Assembly (NCBI GenBank): GCA_020809705.1
Contig: CP085833.1
Span: 4,216,001 to 4,280,000 of the forward strand
Direction: 5' to 3'
Source of the DNA: Calonectria ilicicola
Taxonomy: Eukaryota > Ascomycota > Sordariomycetes > Hypocreales > Nectriaceae
DNA: 64,000 bases
The notes under the pieces are model-generated. The model ran no database searches, had not been told where the DNA came from, and saw only the letters and a list, made by a program, of their open reading frames with translations. Below are positions 10,271 through 22,100 of this stretch, piece by piece; positions within the stretch are counted from its first letter, which is position 1; every line of letters starts with the position of its first letter. Position numbers and translations under genes: made by a program.

Positions 10271-12085
10271 TTATCCATAAAAGTACCGTTGCCTGATAAC
10301 CCCGTGTGAACCCGACTCGCCAACATAATACTGGACGTGCCCCAAGTTTCCTTTTCCTTGCTCTGAGAGGTAAGACACATCAACTCGGATGCATACGGGT
10401 TCCATCAATTCGCCACTATATGCTGCTCCTTTAAGAATATCCAGGGTGTCACGGTCGACCCCTGCCAACAATGACACAATGCCAAGATTTCGAGAGATGG
10501 GTACGCGGAAGAGGCAAGCCACTCCACAAAGTGCCAGGATGGCCATGACAGGCTGAAGGCCGATGATGAAATATAGTATCGCGCTGTCGCGGATAGTTGG
10601 GATCGACTTTTTAATGGTCTCTGTCGCCGTGTATGTCTCGTTGTACCAATCCACAGTATTGTGCGTAACCCACAGCGGCCCTTTATATTTCGTAGGCACA
10701 AACCCTTCGTTACCCGCGATGGCGGAGTGAAAGGCCAACGCCATGACTGTGGCATGCGTGGGTATCAGCCAATGCGATTGGTTACGAATGTTGGCAAAGC
10801 CACCCAGGTACTCGGCCAAACTTGTGGCCAAATGTTCCGATATTGGAACCTGTAGGTAATCATAAATTTGATACTTTTCTTCGAGTGGTTCAGAGTCGCA
10901 TTTGCCCTCTTGTAGCTCGATGGAGCTCCGTGTGATTTTCCAAGTTCCCGAACAGCTGTGCCTCTTGACATCAAACCTCATGGCCCGAGTACTCACAAAT
11001 TTGATGGCATTCTGGTATGGGATATCTGACAACCCATCTGCGCCATTTGGCATGTCGTCCGCTCCGGATATCATGGTCCCAACAAGAGCCCACGACCCAT
11101 TCCAGAATCGAGGGTCATCATCGCTATTGGCAAATCCCGGTTGGATTATCACAAAAAAGTACCCATTATCTAGACGAGTCTTTGTGACCTTTGTAATTTC
11201 ATAGGTTTGGTTCCAATATGCCGCATCTCCCACCGTTGTATTGTATTTGGCCACAGTTCCACGCAAATCTGTCGCAGCGAGATAGTAGGCGGATTCGCCA
11301 TCCAATTGCTGCTGCAGTTCGGTGATGTGGTTCGGTAGGGGCGCATCAATTGCGGCGGCAGACGTGTTGGATATCAGAATTGAATTGAAACCATACGGCT
11401 TTGGAACGTTTTCAAGATATTCTTTCGGAAACTCCATGTCATCAGAGGTAGCCGCCAAGAAAGGAACAGTTGCATTTGCCATAACAGCATTGATCTTGCC
11501 CAGCCTTGTATTGAAATTGCGGAGCGAATATTCAACATTGCTCTGCAAACCAGGAGGCGCAGTGGGCCCGTAGCTGCTGTTTGTCACAGTTACGCCCGAG
11601 AAAGCAATGCCGCCGATGAATTGTTTGTACCCAACACCCAAGGCGATAGGCATGAGCTTTAGAATTATGAGGACTGATCTCCAGATTATGCTGAGTTGGC
11701 TCGCGACGGGAGACGATCGAAGCAACCCCTCGATATTCTGGAGCGTAAAGCTGCCATAGCGCGCTTCGATGAGTGTAAGTGCATAAGGCAAGACGCGTTG
11801 TAGGCAGAGTGTCTCAACCGAAATAAGAAGACCTAGGGCAACAATCTGGCGGTTGAAGCCGAGGAAGGCGGCAAAATGCAAATGAGGATTGATGACGACG
11901 GAAGCTGCTACAAAGCAGCCGATTGATATAAATGTGGCGACAATGTCTAAGGAGCTCAGAATTTTCCTCTGTGCCGGCTTTCCCAGCCCTTTGGTGCTTG
12001 CGTTATGAGTGTCAGCCATCCCAGGTGTGGTAGTTCGCTTCCAATGTTTCTCCATCTTGGCTAGCAATGGCATATAGGTAGACAT
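10271..12085 (-). CDS. multi-pass membrane protein of unknown function
   Basis: Single-exon gene of 604 residues; ATG 12085 is the first ATG in frame. Hydrophobic segments lie at about residues 43-65 (SLDIVATFISIGCFVAASVV), 75-104, 133-160 and 505-526 (AILYFIIGLQPVMAILALC). A large loop of about 340 residues between helices 3 and 4 carries many N-glycosylation sequons (NSS, NAT, NTS, NTT, NQT, NGS, NQS, NET), so it is probably extracellular or lumenal. The cytosolic tail has a LAGVDRDTLDILKGAAYSG stretch that I associate with large uncharacterised fungal membrane protein families. No catalytic motif is visible, and no function is assigned. Confidence 0.75.
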   Translation of the reverse strand: MSTYMPLLAKMEKHWKRTTTPGMADTHNASTKGLGKPAQRKILSSLDIVATFISIGCFVAASVVINPHLHFAAFLGFNRQIVALGLLISVETLCLQRVLPYALTLIEARYGSFTLQNIEGLLRSSPVASQLSIIWRSVLIILKLMPIALGVGYKQFIGGIAFSGVTVTNSSYGPTAPPGLQSNVEYSLRNFNTRLGKINAVMANATVPFLAATSDDMEFPKEYLENVPKPYGFNSILISNTSAAAIDAPLPNHITELQQQLDGESAYYLAATDLRGTVAKYNTTVGDAAYWNQTYEITKVTKTRLDNGYFFVIIQPGFANSDDDPRFWNGSWALVGTMISGADDMPNGADGLSDIPYQNAIKFVSTRAMRFDVKRHSCSGTWKITRSSIELQEGKCDSEPLEEKYQIYDYLQVPISEHLATSLAEYLGGFANIRNQSHWLIPTHATVMALAFHSAIAGNEGFVPTKYKGPLWVTHNTVDWYNETYTATETIKKSIPTIRDSAILYFIIGLQPVMAILALCGVACLFRVPISRNLGIVSLLAGVDRDTLDILKGAAYSGELMEPVCIRVDVSYLSEQGKGNLGHVQYYVGESGSHGVIRQRYFYG

Positions 12086-13136
12086 CGCGTCACATTTGGG
12101 GGAGTTGTTTGGTATTAGATCTTTAAAATTGGATAAAAGAAGCCACAGTCTATGGAATATCCGTGGTATAGATAAAGAGCTAGGAAAATTAGCTGCATCT
12201 GGAGTCCTTTGCGTCGAGCGAAGGCTGAGGAATTTATAGCAAGATGGTGCATGCAAAGCCACGAAGGATTGGGAAATACGAGTGGCAATTCATAGGTGAA
12301 AGAAAGAGCTCGTTTTGAGCCCGCCGGCGTAATTTAAAGATCGTCATCATAGACAAGAGCCCAATCGGAGGGCGGCAAGATCATCATGTCGTAGGCACTA
12401 GGCCCAATCATTACAACCCTGCGGTCAAAGCTCCGGTTTCATGAGCTGAAAGGGCAGATCCTCTATTAAAAATGTGCACCGATGTGCGAAGTGGCGTCCG
12501 TTACAGGTCAAAAATTGCTATGCTAATTGTTTAGACCTAAGTGGCTTTGGTGATTGAAGGTTCTTGAGACGATGGTGATGATAGCTACCCGGCAAATCAA
12601 GCCAGCTCTGGGTATTTGAATAACCTATATTTCAGTATTAAAATTTTTGGATCACGGGAAAATCTTCGAAATTTTCGTACAGGCCACTAGGTGAGGCACT
12701 CTTCAGCACCCCTCTGCGCTGTTGTTCAAGGCTGTAGGATTTTCAGCTGTGGGGCTTAGCCCCCTCAAACATCAACATTCCTCAAAATAAACCAATAACA
12801 TGCATTTCCTTAGTACTTTTGTAAAAGAAAAAACATGCTTAGGATCATCAATCTGCGTCAGATGTTTCTCATTTGCGCATTTGGCATCCTTGAGCCGGTT
12901 TGGGGGCCGCACGAGGGTCGAATGCACGACAGGACTGGCTAGCGGTTTTCTTTTGCACATTGCCGCCTCACTGCTGATCAGAGCGTGCCAAGGCAGACTC
13001 AGTTGGGTATTAGGTCGATCTGTCGATCAAACACGGAATAGGCCGAAAGGCTGAAGTCTTGTCTGCGTCCTGCCTTGTATCATTTGCAGGGCTATCTAGC
13101 AGTTGACATTAAGAAGAAGGGCCTTTTAGGTTCTAG
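12086..13136. other. intergenic, no supported gene
   Basis: Promoter side of the membrane protein gene and 3' flank of the orphan gene fragment. Only chance open frames were seen. Confidence 0.5.
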
Positions 13137-13480
13137 CTATGATAATCTAACCTCGGTGCTATCGCCCGCAAGAACTAGCTTCCCTCCCTTCAGTCTCACC
13201 TGGAGGCCCCTGGAAGTCTTTTCCAGTTCTTGGACAGGTTGAAGCTTATTGCCCATCACATCAAGACACTCCTTTTCAAGAATTACCATTATGGCCAAAG
13301 ACGAATTCTTCAAATCTCGAATTGCGAGCAAATCGCGACTTCTTGATGGGTATCACAATCCGTCTTACTTTGAGATATTATGACAAACGCCAGAAACCCT
13401 GTTGCAAGGACCAGCTCAGCGGCGATGAATGATATCCACCACCAAGATATACGGACATAGGATGGAAATTTTTCCTGAAA
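13137..13480 (-). pseudogene. orphan 3' end of a DUF3176-like membrane protein gene
   Basis: On the minus strand, a piece starting after a TTTCAG acceptor near 13480 reads EKFPSYVRISWWWISF and continues as a transmembrane helix. A GTAAGA..GAG intron at 13368-13316 then restores a frame reading NLKNSSLAIMVILEK and ends at 13137. The order of aromatic strand, helix, (W)KxSSLAI motif and short tail matches the C-terminus of the fungal DUF3176 membrane proteins as I know them. The tryptophan usually preceding KxSS is Leu here. No N-terminal helices or body of such a gene exists upstream, where F-box paralogue 2 begins. It is therefore probably a truncated relic, or the end of a gene whose 5' exons were lost. 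Confidence 0.5.
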
Positions 13481-13647
13481 GAGCCGTGGACATTAACAAA
13501 AAAATAATCGAGGGTCGCTTACAATCGAATGTATTTTAAAAGAAAGAAAATAATAACTTCGGGCTGCTATACCTTGACAAGTTGGATGCAGCATCCAGAC
13601 CACAACCAAGCGGGATGAAAGAAACCGGTACCCTGGTGTTGCGCCGC

Positions 13648-15031
13648 TCACCCGCCACGCCATTCACTAGGGCTTCGGGGTGTCCGATACCACCAACTAA
13701 TAGAAGCAAAGCGACCACGTCTTCTCCTCAAAACAATTTCCAGCTGCTTCCGGTTCAATTTCTTCATTGTGGCTAAATGGAAACCATCTCGCCGACAATT
13801 CGAGGGTTCGATGGCTTCAACCGTCATTTTATCGCCATCCCCAACTCTCCAGCCTCTCATTTTCTTTGATTCCGAATAATAAATGAATAATTCTTGGAGC
13901 TTAGGAAGCGCATATCCGATTCGATTTATTATCTCCGAATACCAGCCGACCCTCTGGTAAACCATATTATCCTTATCAGTTTGATTAAGGAATACATGTG
14001 GTTTCAACATTGCATTTGCAACACTCTCATCTATTGAAAATGAGAATCCCTTTAGATTCGGAAATTCCCCGAGGAGTTGAATTAAATATCGGAAGTTTGA
14101 CTCCTTAAGGAACCCTGCCATTAGCGAGCAGATCAAGAAAAAAATTGGAATTCGGACTCATTGTTGTTCTTTACTTACAAACTCATCAGATTGATGGCTC
14201 CAATGTCGTCGTCCTGTAAATGGAGCAGTGCCTTCCCCCAGATGCAAATACTGGAGATCCTTGAAGTCATTCCACGCAGCGGATAGCACCAAATGACCTA
14301 CTGGAACGTTGAATTCAACGTCATTAGATTGTATAGAAGAGGGTATGTTGACGGACAATTCTCGGAGTTTTGGATGATGCAAGACTGCTGTTTGATATAC
14401 TGGGGAGAATTCCAGACCATAGATATGTAGCGCTTCTAGAGTGTTGTCACAATGTCGGATAATTTCAGTGGCTACGCGGGATGTAGCAAAGACTCTTACA
14501 TGTGGAATCTTCCATCTATTCCCAGCCTTCAATCTGTTCAAGAAAATCTGAGACGACTCGCTTGAAAGATATACCATATCCAGGTTGAGAATATGCAAGT
14601 TCTTCATTAGCGGAAGGTATTTGTTAAGGCCCGTTATAAAGTCTTCACTGGATTGATCAGATTCATCGAGTGGTCCATGTCGATAAAGTCTTCGTGGCCT
14701 TAGCACGGTTATCGTGGCAGATCTAAGTCAGTTAGCACTCCCTGATTAACCATGAGAACTTGAATGGAATAACTGACTTGATAAACTTGTGCACGTTAAT
14801 CAAATCATTATTATTGCTGCTGTCAAAAAGTCCAGCCAGTTTCTTCGATATTTCCAATTGCCTGCCTTTAAATATAACTTCTTTGAATAAATATCCCGCA
14901 AGGCTCTTGCGGTGTCCCCTCGAGACTTTGGTCAGCGCGCTTAAGGTCTGCCTATCACAAAACAAACCAGCCATGATTTGAATTTCGAAAGGCAGTTGGG
15001 GCATCACCAGGCCAGGATCTTGGAGTTCCAT
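13648..15031 (-). CDS. F-box protein (paralogue 2)
   Basis: Exons 15031-14778 (254 nt), 14722-14179 and 14103-13648 splice in phase to 417 residues. The F-box lies at residues about 10-50 (MPQLPFEIQIMAGLFCD, then LTKVSRGHRKSLAGYLFKEV). Leucine-rich segments follow (MKNLHILNLDMVYL, LEALHIYGLEF, LRELSVNIPS, DLQYLHLGEG, PNLKGFSFSID). The third-exon acceptor was placed at AAG/GAG because only this keeps frame and aligns ESNFRYL with ENTIREI of paralogue 1. The C-terminal 40 residues are arginine-rich and not shared with paralogue 1, so the end of the model is less certain. Likely an SCF substrate adaptor; ligand unknown. Confidence 0.78.
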
Positions 15032-15629
15032 TATGAGCGACTTAGGTTAGAATACTTCCTGATGGATGATATTAGGTGTGTTGAATCAACTTAACTGATG
15101 CAAATCAGATCAAGACTAGATGTCTGAAAACTGAACGAAATAGTCAATTTAAGAGGAAAGAATTGAGAAGTAAGAGACAAAGGAAGTCGCTGAACAAGTG
15201 AACAATGAAGTTCCCACCACGGATGTATTTCTTTCAACAATGTTCCCATAGTCGACAAACAAAGATAAACAGTATTTCATTGACTATGATGGGAAAGGTG
15301 AATCGAACTGTTCCTTCGGTGGTTAAACCAGGGCTTCTCTCAAAGGGGGTACCTAAATATATACAGACGTGGAAGAGGTGAAGTGAATTGTGTGCCCCAA
15401 AAGGAGCAGCATGTGTCTCGGCCGACAAAAGGATCCAAGATGATTGGAGTGCAGACAAAGCGAGTTTAGCCGACGTAATGATGTTGGGAAAGATCACCTT
15501 GGATGCGTGACTTCAGATGCAACAAGTATTAAAACAGGACGTTGGACACATTGGTGAAGACATTCACCCTCCCCAAGATTATTTTATTTTACCAAATTTC
15601 TTACTCGGCACGCAACAAAACTGGCAAAC
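15032..15629. other. divergent promoter region
   Basis: Shared upstream region of F-box paralogue 2 (minus) and the unknown gene at 15630 (plus). AT-rich, with no gene seen. Confidence 0.55.
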
Positions 15630-16475
15630 ATGAGTGAAGCAGAGTGCAACGAAATGATAAAGTCTATCGATCAGATGCGTCTGAGCAACCAGAAAGAGGG
15701 CAGCCCTGTGGTTTTGCTCTTTTCTTGCACACTGACAGACGAAATCTGCCACAACAGATATAATATCTTTACGTGGCTTGATAAATCCGTTCAGTGGTGG
15801 AAATGGCAGCTTTCTCAACTAATGAACAAAGCAACGAACCGTCTTTTTACTAATCCCCAACAAGATCGTCTTGCCATAAGTAATATGTTGAAAAATTTCT
15901 TGAAAGCGTTGGCGAAGACGAACGATGTCAAATATTATACATATGATACTCAACCACACATTTCGGATGGGTCTTTTTCAACCATCGAGTCTTACTTCCA
16001 AACTAAAATGTTGACTTTTGGTCTATGTTCTTCTGGACTTGATCGGGGAGACCGACAGGATTATCGGTGTCACACACCCGGGACACAATGGGACTTTGCG
16101 ACAAAGAAATGTTCTGAATTCCCCGTCCCAAAAGGTACCCAGTTGAGCAACGCTCAGCTTACCGGAGATCTCAGGGAAATTCTTTCAAGTGCCATGACAA
16201 TCGATGAGGCCAGAAAGTTCGATCTTCTGGCATTGAGCACAAGCTTTGTGCTGATCTTTAAAGAACTCTTGGTGTTCATGGAAGAAGAACTCGAGTTCTA
16301 TATGCGGCCGGATGAATTCCACTTCTGGTATAAATGTATAGGTTTCTTCGAGAACTTAGCAGACCACTTGTGGTTTGAATTAGGAACCGACACAGACGTG
16401 GATGTCCTGAATGACATCCTTCCAGGAAGAGACATGCATGACAGCCCATGCGAATGTTATTTTTGTAAGGGGTAG
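15630..16475 (+). CDS. protein of unknown function, 281 residues
   Basis: Intronless open frame from an ATG, starting MSEAECNEMIKSIDQMRL. No signal peptide or membrane segment. The central part has scattered cysteines (GLCSSGLDRGDRQDYRCHTPG) and the protein ends in CECYFCKG. An acidic, aromatic helix-rich stretch (FKELLVFMEEELEFYMRPDE) precedes the end. I do not recognise the family. Codon use resembles the neighbouring fungal genes. It is convergent with nothing and is followed by 900 bp without genes. Confidence 0.6.
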   Translation: MSEAECNEMIKSIDQMRLSNQKEGSPVVLLFSCTLTDEICHNRYNIFTWLDKSVQWWKWQLSQLMNKATNRLFTNPQQDRLAISNMLKNFLKALAKTNDVKYYTYDTQPHISDGSFSTIESYFQTKMLTFGLCSSGLDRGDRQDYRCHTPGTQWDFATKKCSEFPVPKGTQLSNAQLTGDLREILSSAMTIDEARKFDLLALSTSFVLIFKELLVFMEEELEFYMRPDEFHFWYKCIGFFENLADHLWFELGTDTDVDVLNDILPGRDMHDSPCECYFCKG

Positions 16476-17376
16476 GCTGCGAGGGAAACGACGAGAGCAT
16501 GTTTTAATAGTCACAATAAACGCAATGCCATCCGAGAGGAACTAAATGAGGCTTTTTATCCTTTGTTTTTCTTCACATTCGTTCCTTCTTGTCTATTTGG
16601 TAATGGCATTTGAGTGATGGGTGCTGGACATTACATGCCTATTGTCAAGATGTTCTCAACGGTTGACGACAGCAGCGCCGAAATATTTAGGTTGGGTGGA
16701 AATGCAAGGTATCTATGGGGTCTTGGATGAGCGGATTAGGATTGGAAATATGTGGTTCATGTGGTTCGTTTAGCCACATCGGAGCTAGTCTGTGCCCTGT
16801 CTGGGGTCAAGCTAGCTGGAACTACCGCACTACTCCTGGACACTCGACAGACTAGCTAGATATCGTAGCGTGTCTTATGTTGATCTCGTGGAGAAAATGT
16901 ATATATAACTGGTTCGCATATGGGAAGGTGCTGTAGAACCCTTCATCCGCGTCTTATTAGGCTGAATTAACTGAGTTCATCATCCTCGGCTGAACTGAAA
17001 CTGGCTAGCGGTTCGAGAGGCTGGAGGGTCACGTGCTTCGCCTGCTAAAAATTTCTCACGCGCCTATGGGTCCATGCCCATCCCCAAACTGTCCTACCTG
17101 CAACTCTCGTGTAGCATGATTAATAGGTATACGCCTTTCATGTCAGGTTGATTGCGGAAACATATTACCCCCATCTCTATTGGTCATTGTTAATCAATAG
17201 CATTCCATACTACCTTCAGGGGCCCAAAGGGTCTTGGTCAAATGGTCCAAGGGAAAACAAATCCCGCATATCCTTAGATTAATGGGCCGGAAAGGTGCCC
17301 ATTGAGAGGTAGGCATGACCTACTCTGCCCAATCGACCAATTAGATCTGACAATTAGTAGATATTTTAATCCGGGG
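16476..17376. other. intergenic, no supported gene
   Basis: Downstream region of the unknown gene and promoter side of the DUF7053-like gene. No element identified. Confidence 0.5.
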
Positions 17377-17961
17377 ATGCCGCAGTCAACATGTCGCATG
17401 GACGTGGTAGTCCCTCTTCCTGCTGATGTACCTGCACAATTCGCCCTTGATTACCTGCAAACCAATGCACCAGCTTTAACGCAAGCTTGCCAAAATCCTA
17501 TATATAACGATATTGCCCCTGATCCTAAATTGATTGCCGATGATCCCTTTTTTGGGCCCTGGGACGAGAACACGCAGGCATACTTCATCACTGGGGGTAT
17601 CTATATCGCTCCTGGTCTGACCAAATATGGCTCTTGGGACACTGTATATCAACTTATTCCTGAAGGTGTTAGACTACGTAGTATTACAAACACTCGCGTA
17701 TCTTCTTGGACAAGGTGGACGATTCGTCGGCGCCAGGACACCACCACGGCGCCCAGTCCAGGATCTGAGTCTAGTACCCCAACGCCTGCTGCGGATAGCT
17801 GGGAATTATTCGGGGAAGTTACCATGGAGTGCAATAGGTTTTTAATGCCCTTCTCTTCATTTTTCCTGCGCGGAATTCTACAGAAGCTCGGTGATCGTGT
17901 GATAGATGGAGTACTCAAAACATATTATAAGAGTGATGACAAGGTGGAACCTCTGCCATAG
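17377..17961 (+). CDS. DUF7053-like protein
   Basis: Intronless, 194 residues from ATG 17377 (earlier in-frame start-like codons are not ATG). The N-terminal VVVPLPADVPAQFALDYLQT, a central EGVRLRSI strand followed by TRWTIRR, and the C-terminal GEVTMECNRFLMPF block resemble the lipid-binding-like fungal DUF7053 family. In that family the last block normally reads like EVxVECNRxLMPFV. A Ser/Thr/Pro-rich insertion separates the halves. No biochemical role is known. The family call rests on motif memory and is moderate. Confidence 0.55.
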   Translation: MPQSTCRMDVVVPLPADVPAQFALDYLQTNAPALTQACQNPIYNDIAPDPKLIADDPFFGPWDENTQAYFITGGIYIAPGLTKYGSWDTVYQLIPEGVRLRSITNTRVSSWTRWTIRRRQDTTTAPSPGSESSTPTPAADSWELFGEVTMECNRFLMPFSSFFLRGILQKLGDRVIDGVLKTYYKSDDKVEPLP

Positions 17962-19190
17962 CGCCTTCTCGGTTTCCCCTTTGGGCATATTAAGACCGGT
18001 TAATTATGAGATTTTTTGTTAATTGAATTCTTCAAACATTATGTGTTTATGCACTGGCATTTTTCTTTTCTGTCGTAGAGCGGGAGTGGCGTTTCTTTGC
18101 AGGGAAACGTGGACTCAGCATTCCTGTTATTGGACAACACCAAAAAGCAAAAGGACGGATAAGGCAATTACGTACCAACGCGCGTCAGCGGTGCGCACAT
18201 AGCTATGATCTCTTTGGTTATAATTACGCTCTGGTTTCACCCCCCTGTACTCAGCTCGCCTACTAGCAGAGTCTTGTGCTGGGTGTGGGGTGCAAACGTG
18301 TCAACCTTGTCTGTTGTGGTTGGTCATGCTGAGCCAAGAATTGGCATGGTTGGCAAGCACAGCTTTGCAGCATGCGGGCGGAATATTTTACCCCCAAGCA
18401 TGTATCAAGATGTTAATACAGCATGCGATGCCGCTGTAGAGGTTGTGTGGCCCTGACGAGCCGGTAGGTTTTGTGTAGCTGTGTGCCGTGACGAGATGCA
18501 CAACGGAAGATGCGACAGTAGCAAGCGGGTGGCTTGAAATGCGAAACACCATCGCAGAATCAAGTCAAGAAGGGCGATAATTAAATGAAGATAAGAAGCA
18601 CCTGAGTAAATTCAAAGCTACATATTATCTTGTAATATCACTTTACTATTTTCTCGATGTGCTGTTGCTTTTCTCTGACGGTGGGGTTCAAGAGAAATCT
18701 AAATGGCATCGCATGTCTTGCATGTCGGCACTCATGTCATCAGCCTTCCGATTAAATCCTCCTTATTTTCATCCGAAGACTTGGGGATAAATACATGCAT
18801 ATAATTCCATGACATCCATTGAAAATATCGTTATCATTGTTCGGTTCATGACGCGATTGGTGATGGAGAGTCGAACCCAGTGGACACGACCATACAAGTG
18901 CGAGGCTGTAGACTTGCCTACAGTTTTAATCAAATGTCAAATTGAGCGCTTCACTTCTCGAGGGCGAGATGGGGTCTAGAATTCCAACAATGGCTGACAA
19001 GGCTTCCGATTCATTGGTGGAGCAGTTATTTTGGCCCCCACGAAAAAATCGCAAACACCACCTGAGAATGGCAGTGAGGCTGACTAGGCGCAGCCCTGAT
19101 GCGACAGGCTGAACCAGCCTACCATCATCATCATCATCATAGTCAAGCAATCTACATCCGCCCACCGCACCGCGGTAAACGCCCCTAAAG
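17962..19190. other. intergenic, receptor promoter region
   Basis: About 1.2 kb without a supported gene, upstream of the PNP/NB-ARC/TPR receptor. It includes a CAT trinucleotide run at 19123-19140. A tRNA-like T-arm near 18860 was rejected. Confidence 0.5.
19123..19140 (+). repeat. (CAT)6 microsatellite
   Basis: Six CAT units about 50 bp upstream of the receptor ATG, probably in its 5' leader. Confidence 0.8.
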
Positions 19191-22100
19191 ATGGCCAAGT
19201 CGGCGGTCGCGGCAACGGACTTCACTGTGGGCTGGGTCTGCGCCCTCCCTATCAAACTGGCCGCCGCGGCCGAGATGATGGACGAAGAATACGCCGACCT
19301 CGCGCAGCCGCCGACCGACACGAACATTTACACTTATGGCCGGGTTGGGGTGCACAAGGTCGTCGTGGCATGTCTGCCCGCCGGCCAGATGGGCACAAAC
19401 TCGGCCGCGGCCGTTGTCTCGCAGATGTGGAACAGCTTTCCCGCGCTGCGATTCGGCTTGCTCGTGGGAATCGGTGGAGGTGTACCAAGCGAGGAGAATG
19501 ACATTCGTCTCGGCGATGTCGTCATCAGCCAGCCTTTTGGACAGTACGGCGGGGTGGTTCAGTATGACTTTGGCAAAACGGGACCGCGTGGCCGTGTTAC
19601 ACGCAATGGCAGCCTTAATGCACCTCCGCCAATGCTGCTTAGCGCTTTGGCCAAGCTGCGTGCAAACGATATGCGCTCCAAAACAGCCATACCCGACCAC
19701 TTATCCAAGTTTTCTGGCAATCCCAAGTTTACATGTCCGGGTCCCCAACGGGACACCCTCTATTCCGCAACCTCGCAGCATGTTGCAGGACGCACGTGTT
19801 TGAAATGCAGCTCAGACGATATTATCCAAAGAGATGCACGAAAGGGACAAAGTCCAGCGCTCTTTTTCGGTAATATCGCGTCCGGAAACCAAGTCATGAG
19901 AGATGGAGCTGAACGGAATCGGATTAGCCAAGAACTCGGCGGCGTACTATGTTTCGAAATGGAGGCGGTAGGCCTGATGAATAACATTCATTGTCTTGTT
20001 GTGCGAGGGATATGCGACTATGCCGATGCTCACAAAAACAAGCAGTGGCAACCATTCGCGGCAGCTGCTGCAGCAGCTGCCGCCAAGGAGCTGTTACACA
20101 TTGTCCCACCTACGGTATTGCAGTCGATTTTGGAGCTTCAAGAAAGCCAAATAATCTCAAATGAATCGCACTTCCTCGTCTCTATTGGACGCAATGAAGA
20201 CTTTGTCGGCCGTGAGTCCGTCCTAGAACAACTTCTGGAGCTAGTGAACCCGAGCGCAAATGAGGAAGACTGCCAAAGAATCGTTATTGAAGGCTTAGGC
20301 GGAATTGGTAAAACCCAGATCGCCCTCGAGGTTGCATATCGCACTTCCCAGGCGGACCCAAACTGCTCAGTTTTTTGGGTTCCAGCTATTAATATGGCCG
20401 CGTTTGACAATGCCTGCCGCGATATCGGCCATGCACTCAAAGTACCTGGCATTGATAATCAAAATAGCGATTTCAAAGCTCTTGTGAAAGAAGCTTTGAA
20501 CAGAAACCCTTCCAGTTGGCTTTTGATCATCGATGATGTGGACATGCTACTCCGCAATGATGGACCTCTCCAAAAATATCTCCCATTTAATCGGAAGGGT
20601 TCTATCCTCTTTACCACGCGAAGTCATGAAGCTGCTATTGAACTTGATGTTTCCAGTAGCAAGGTATTTGCAATCTCGGAATTGTCCAAACACGAAGCGG
20701 TTGAAATATTGGAGAAATCCCTCTCAGAGGGCCAAATGGAAGACAACACAAGTACTACAAATTTGCTTGAATTCCTGGCCTATCTTCCCTTGGCAATAAA
20801 GCAAGCTGCGGTATACATGAAAAAAACCGACGTATCTACACACGACTATCTAAAGTGTTGTCTCAGCTCGGACAAGTCTCAGATCGAACTCCTAAGCAAG
20901 GATTTTGGCGATAAAGGCCGATACCGAGAGAGCTTTAATCCAATCGCAACAACGCGGCTGATTTCATTCCACAACATGGGGCAAAACTACCCATTAGCAG
21001 CACAGTATTTGAAGTTCATTTGTTTTCTTGCCGAAAAGGATATCCCCATTTCGCTTTTATTACAAAGTGAAGATAAGATCCAAATGCAGGAGGCCATTAG
21101 TATATTAAAGGGATACGCCTTTATCATTCCACAAAAAGATGCGGTCTCTTTTGATATGCATCGTCTTGTACGAATTGCAACACGCAACTGGGTGAAAGAA
21201 GAACGCGAAACCTGCATCACTGGATTGATTCAGCACATCTGTCAAGCAATTCCATTTCCTACTGAAAGTAGTATGAACGTATGGAGGAGGTTCATGCCAC
21301 ATGCTTTGGCTGTCTTGGAAGTTTACAACGACTCTTTGGATCGAAAGTCTCAAGAGCACTTTCTGTATTTGGTGGCAGAAACTTATCGGTTTTTAGGAAA
21401 CTACGCCATGTCTGAAAGCCTACTTCGACATACCCTAGACCTCAGCTTCCAGTTGTATGGCCGTGAGGATCCTCATACACTCGATGTGGAATCAAGCCTA
21501 GGTCTTATCCTTAATAAAAACGGCAAGTTAGATGAGGCAGAACAAATACTCCGAGATATATGTCAGCGAAGCAAAGCTATTTTCGGTCAAAGCCATCCCG
21601 TGACACTGAGGAGCCAAGGAAACCTGGGCACTGTTCTAGTTGCAGTAGGACAATATAATGAAGCAGAAAAGATATTTCGAAATCGTTTAGATATAGCAAA
21701 CCAATTATCTGGTCAACCCGACCCTATGATGTGGATAGACTTTCTCAATCTTAGTCGTGTTCTCATATATCAAGAAAAAGGTAAGGAGGCAGAACAAATC
21801 AGCCGACGAGCTCAAAGACTTGCGGAAAGAGCTTTTGGTCTAAACGACCCCCGCACACTCAAAACTACCGACAACTTAGCAATTGCTATTGCAAGCCAAG
21901 GAAGATACCAAGAAGCAGAGAAACTTCATCGATATACATTGGAGCTCTGCAATGGGATCTTAGGCCAAGAACATCCGGATACAATCACCGGTATTCAAAA
22001 TATAGCTACTACAATTTCCAGGCAAGGGGGATACCAAGAAGCAGAACGACTTCATCAACATACATTGGAGCTCCGCCATCGAATTTTAGGGCAAGAACAT

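Noticed and set aside
10405..10755. Second minus-strand frame within the membrane protein gene
   Set aside because: Wholly inside the 604-residue frame with no splice signals; shadow.
18850..18925. tRNA-like T-arm (GGGTTCGACTC context) on the minus strand
   Set aside because: No matching 5' acceptor strand for the GGTGATGG end and no cloverleaf D-arm or anticodon arm could be drawn; probably a chance match or an old half-tRNA.
18926..19327. Minus-strand open frame overlapping the start of the NLR gene
   Set aside because: It is antisense to the GC-rich phosphorylase-like domain and shows no domain; shadow of the real gene.
19336..19803. Plus-strand frame of 155 codons within the NLR gene
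   Set aside because: Overlaps the phosphorylase-like domain in another frame; produced by high GC content.
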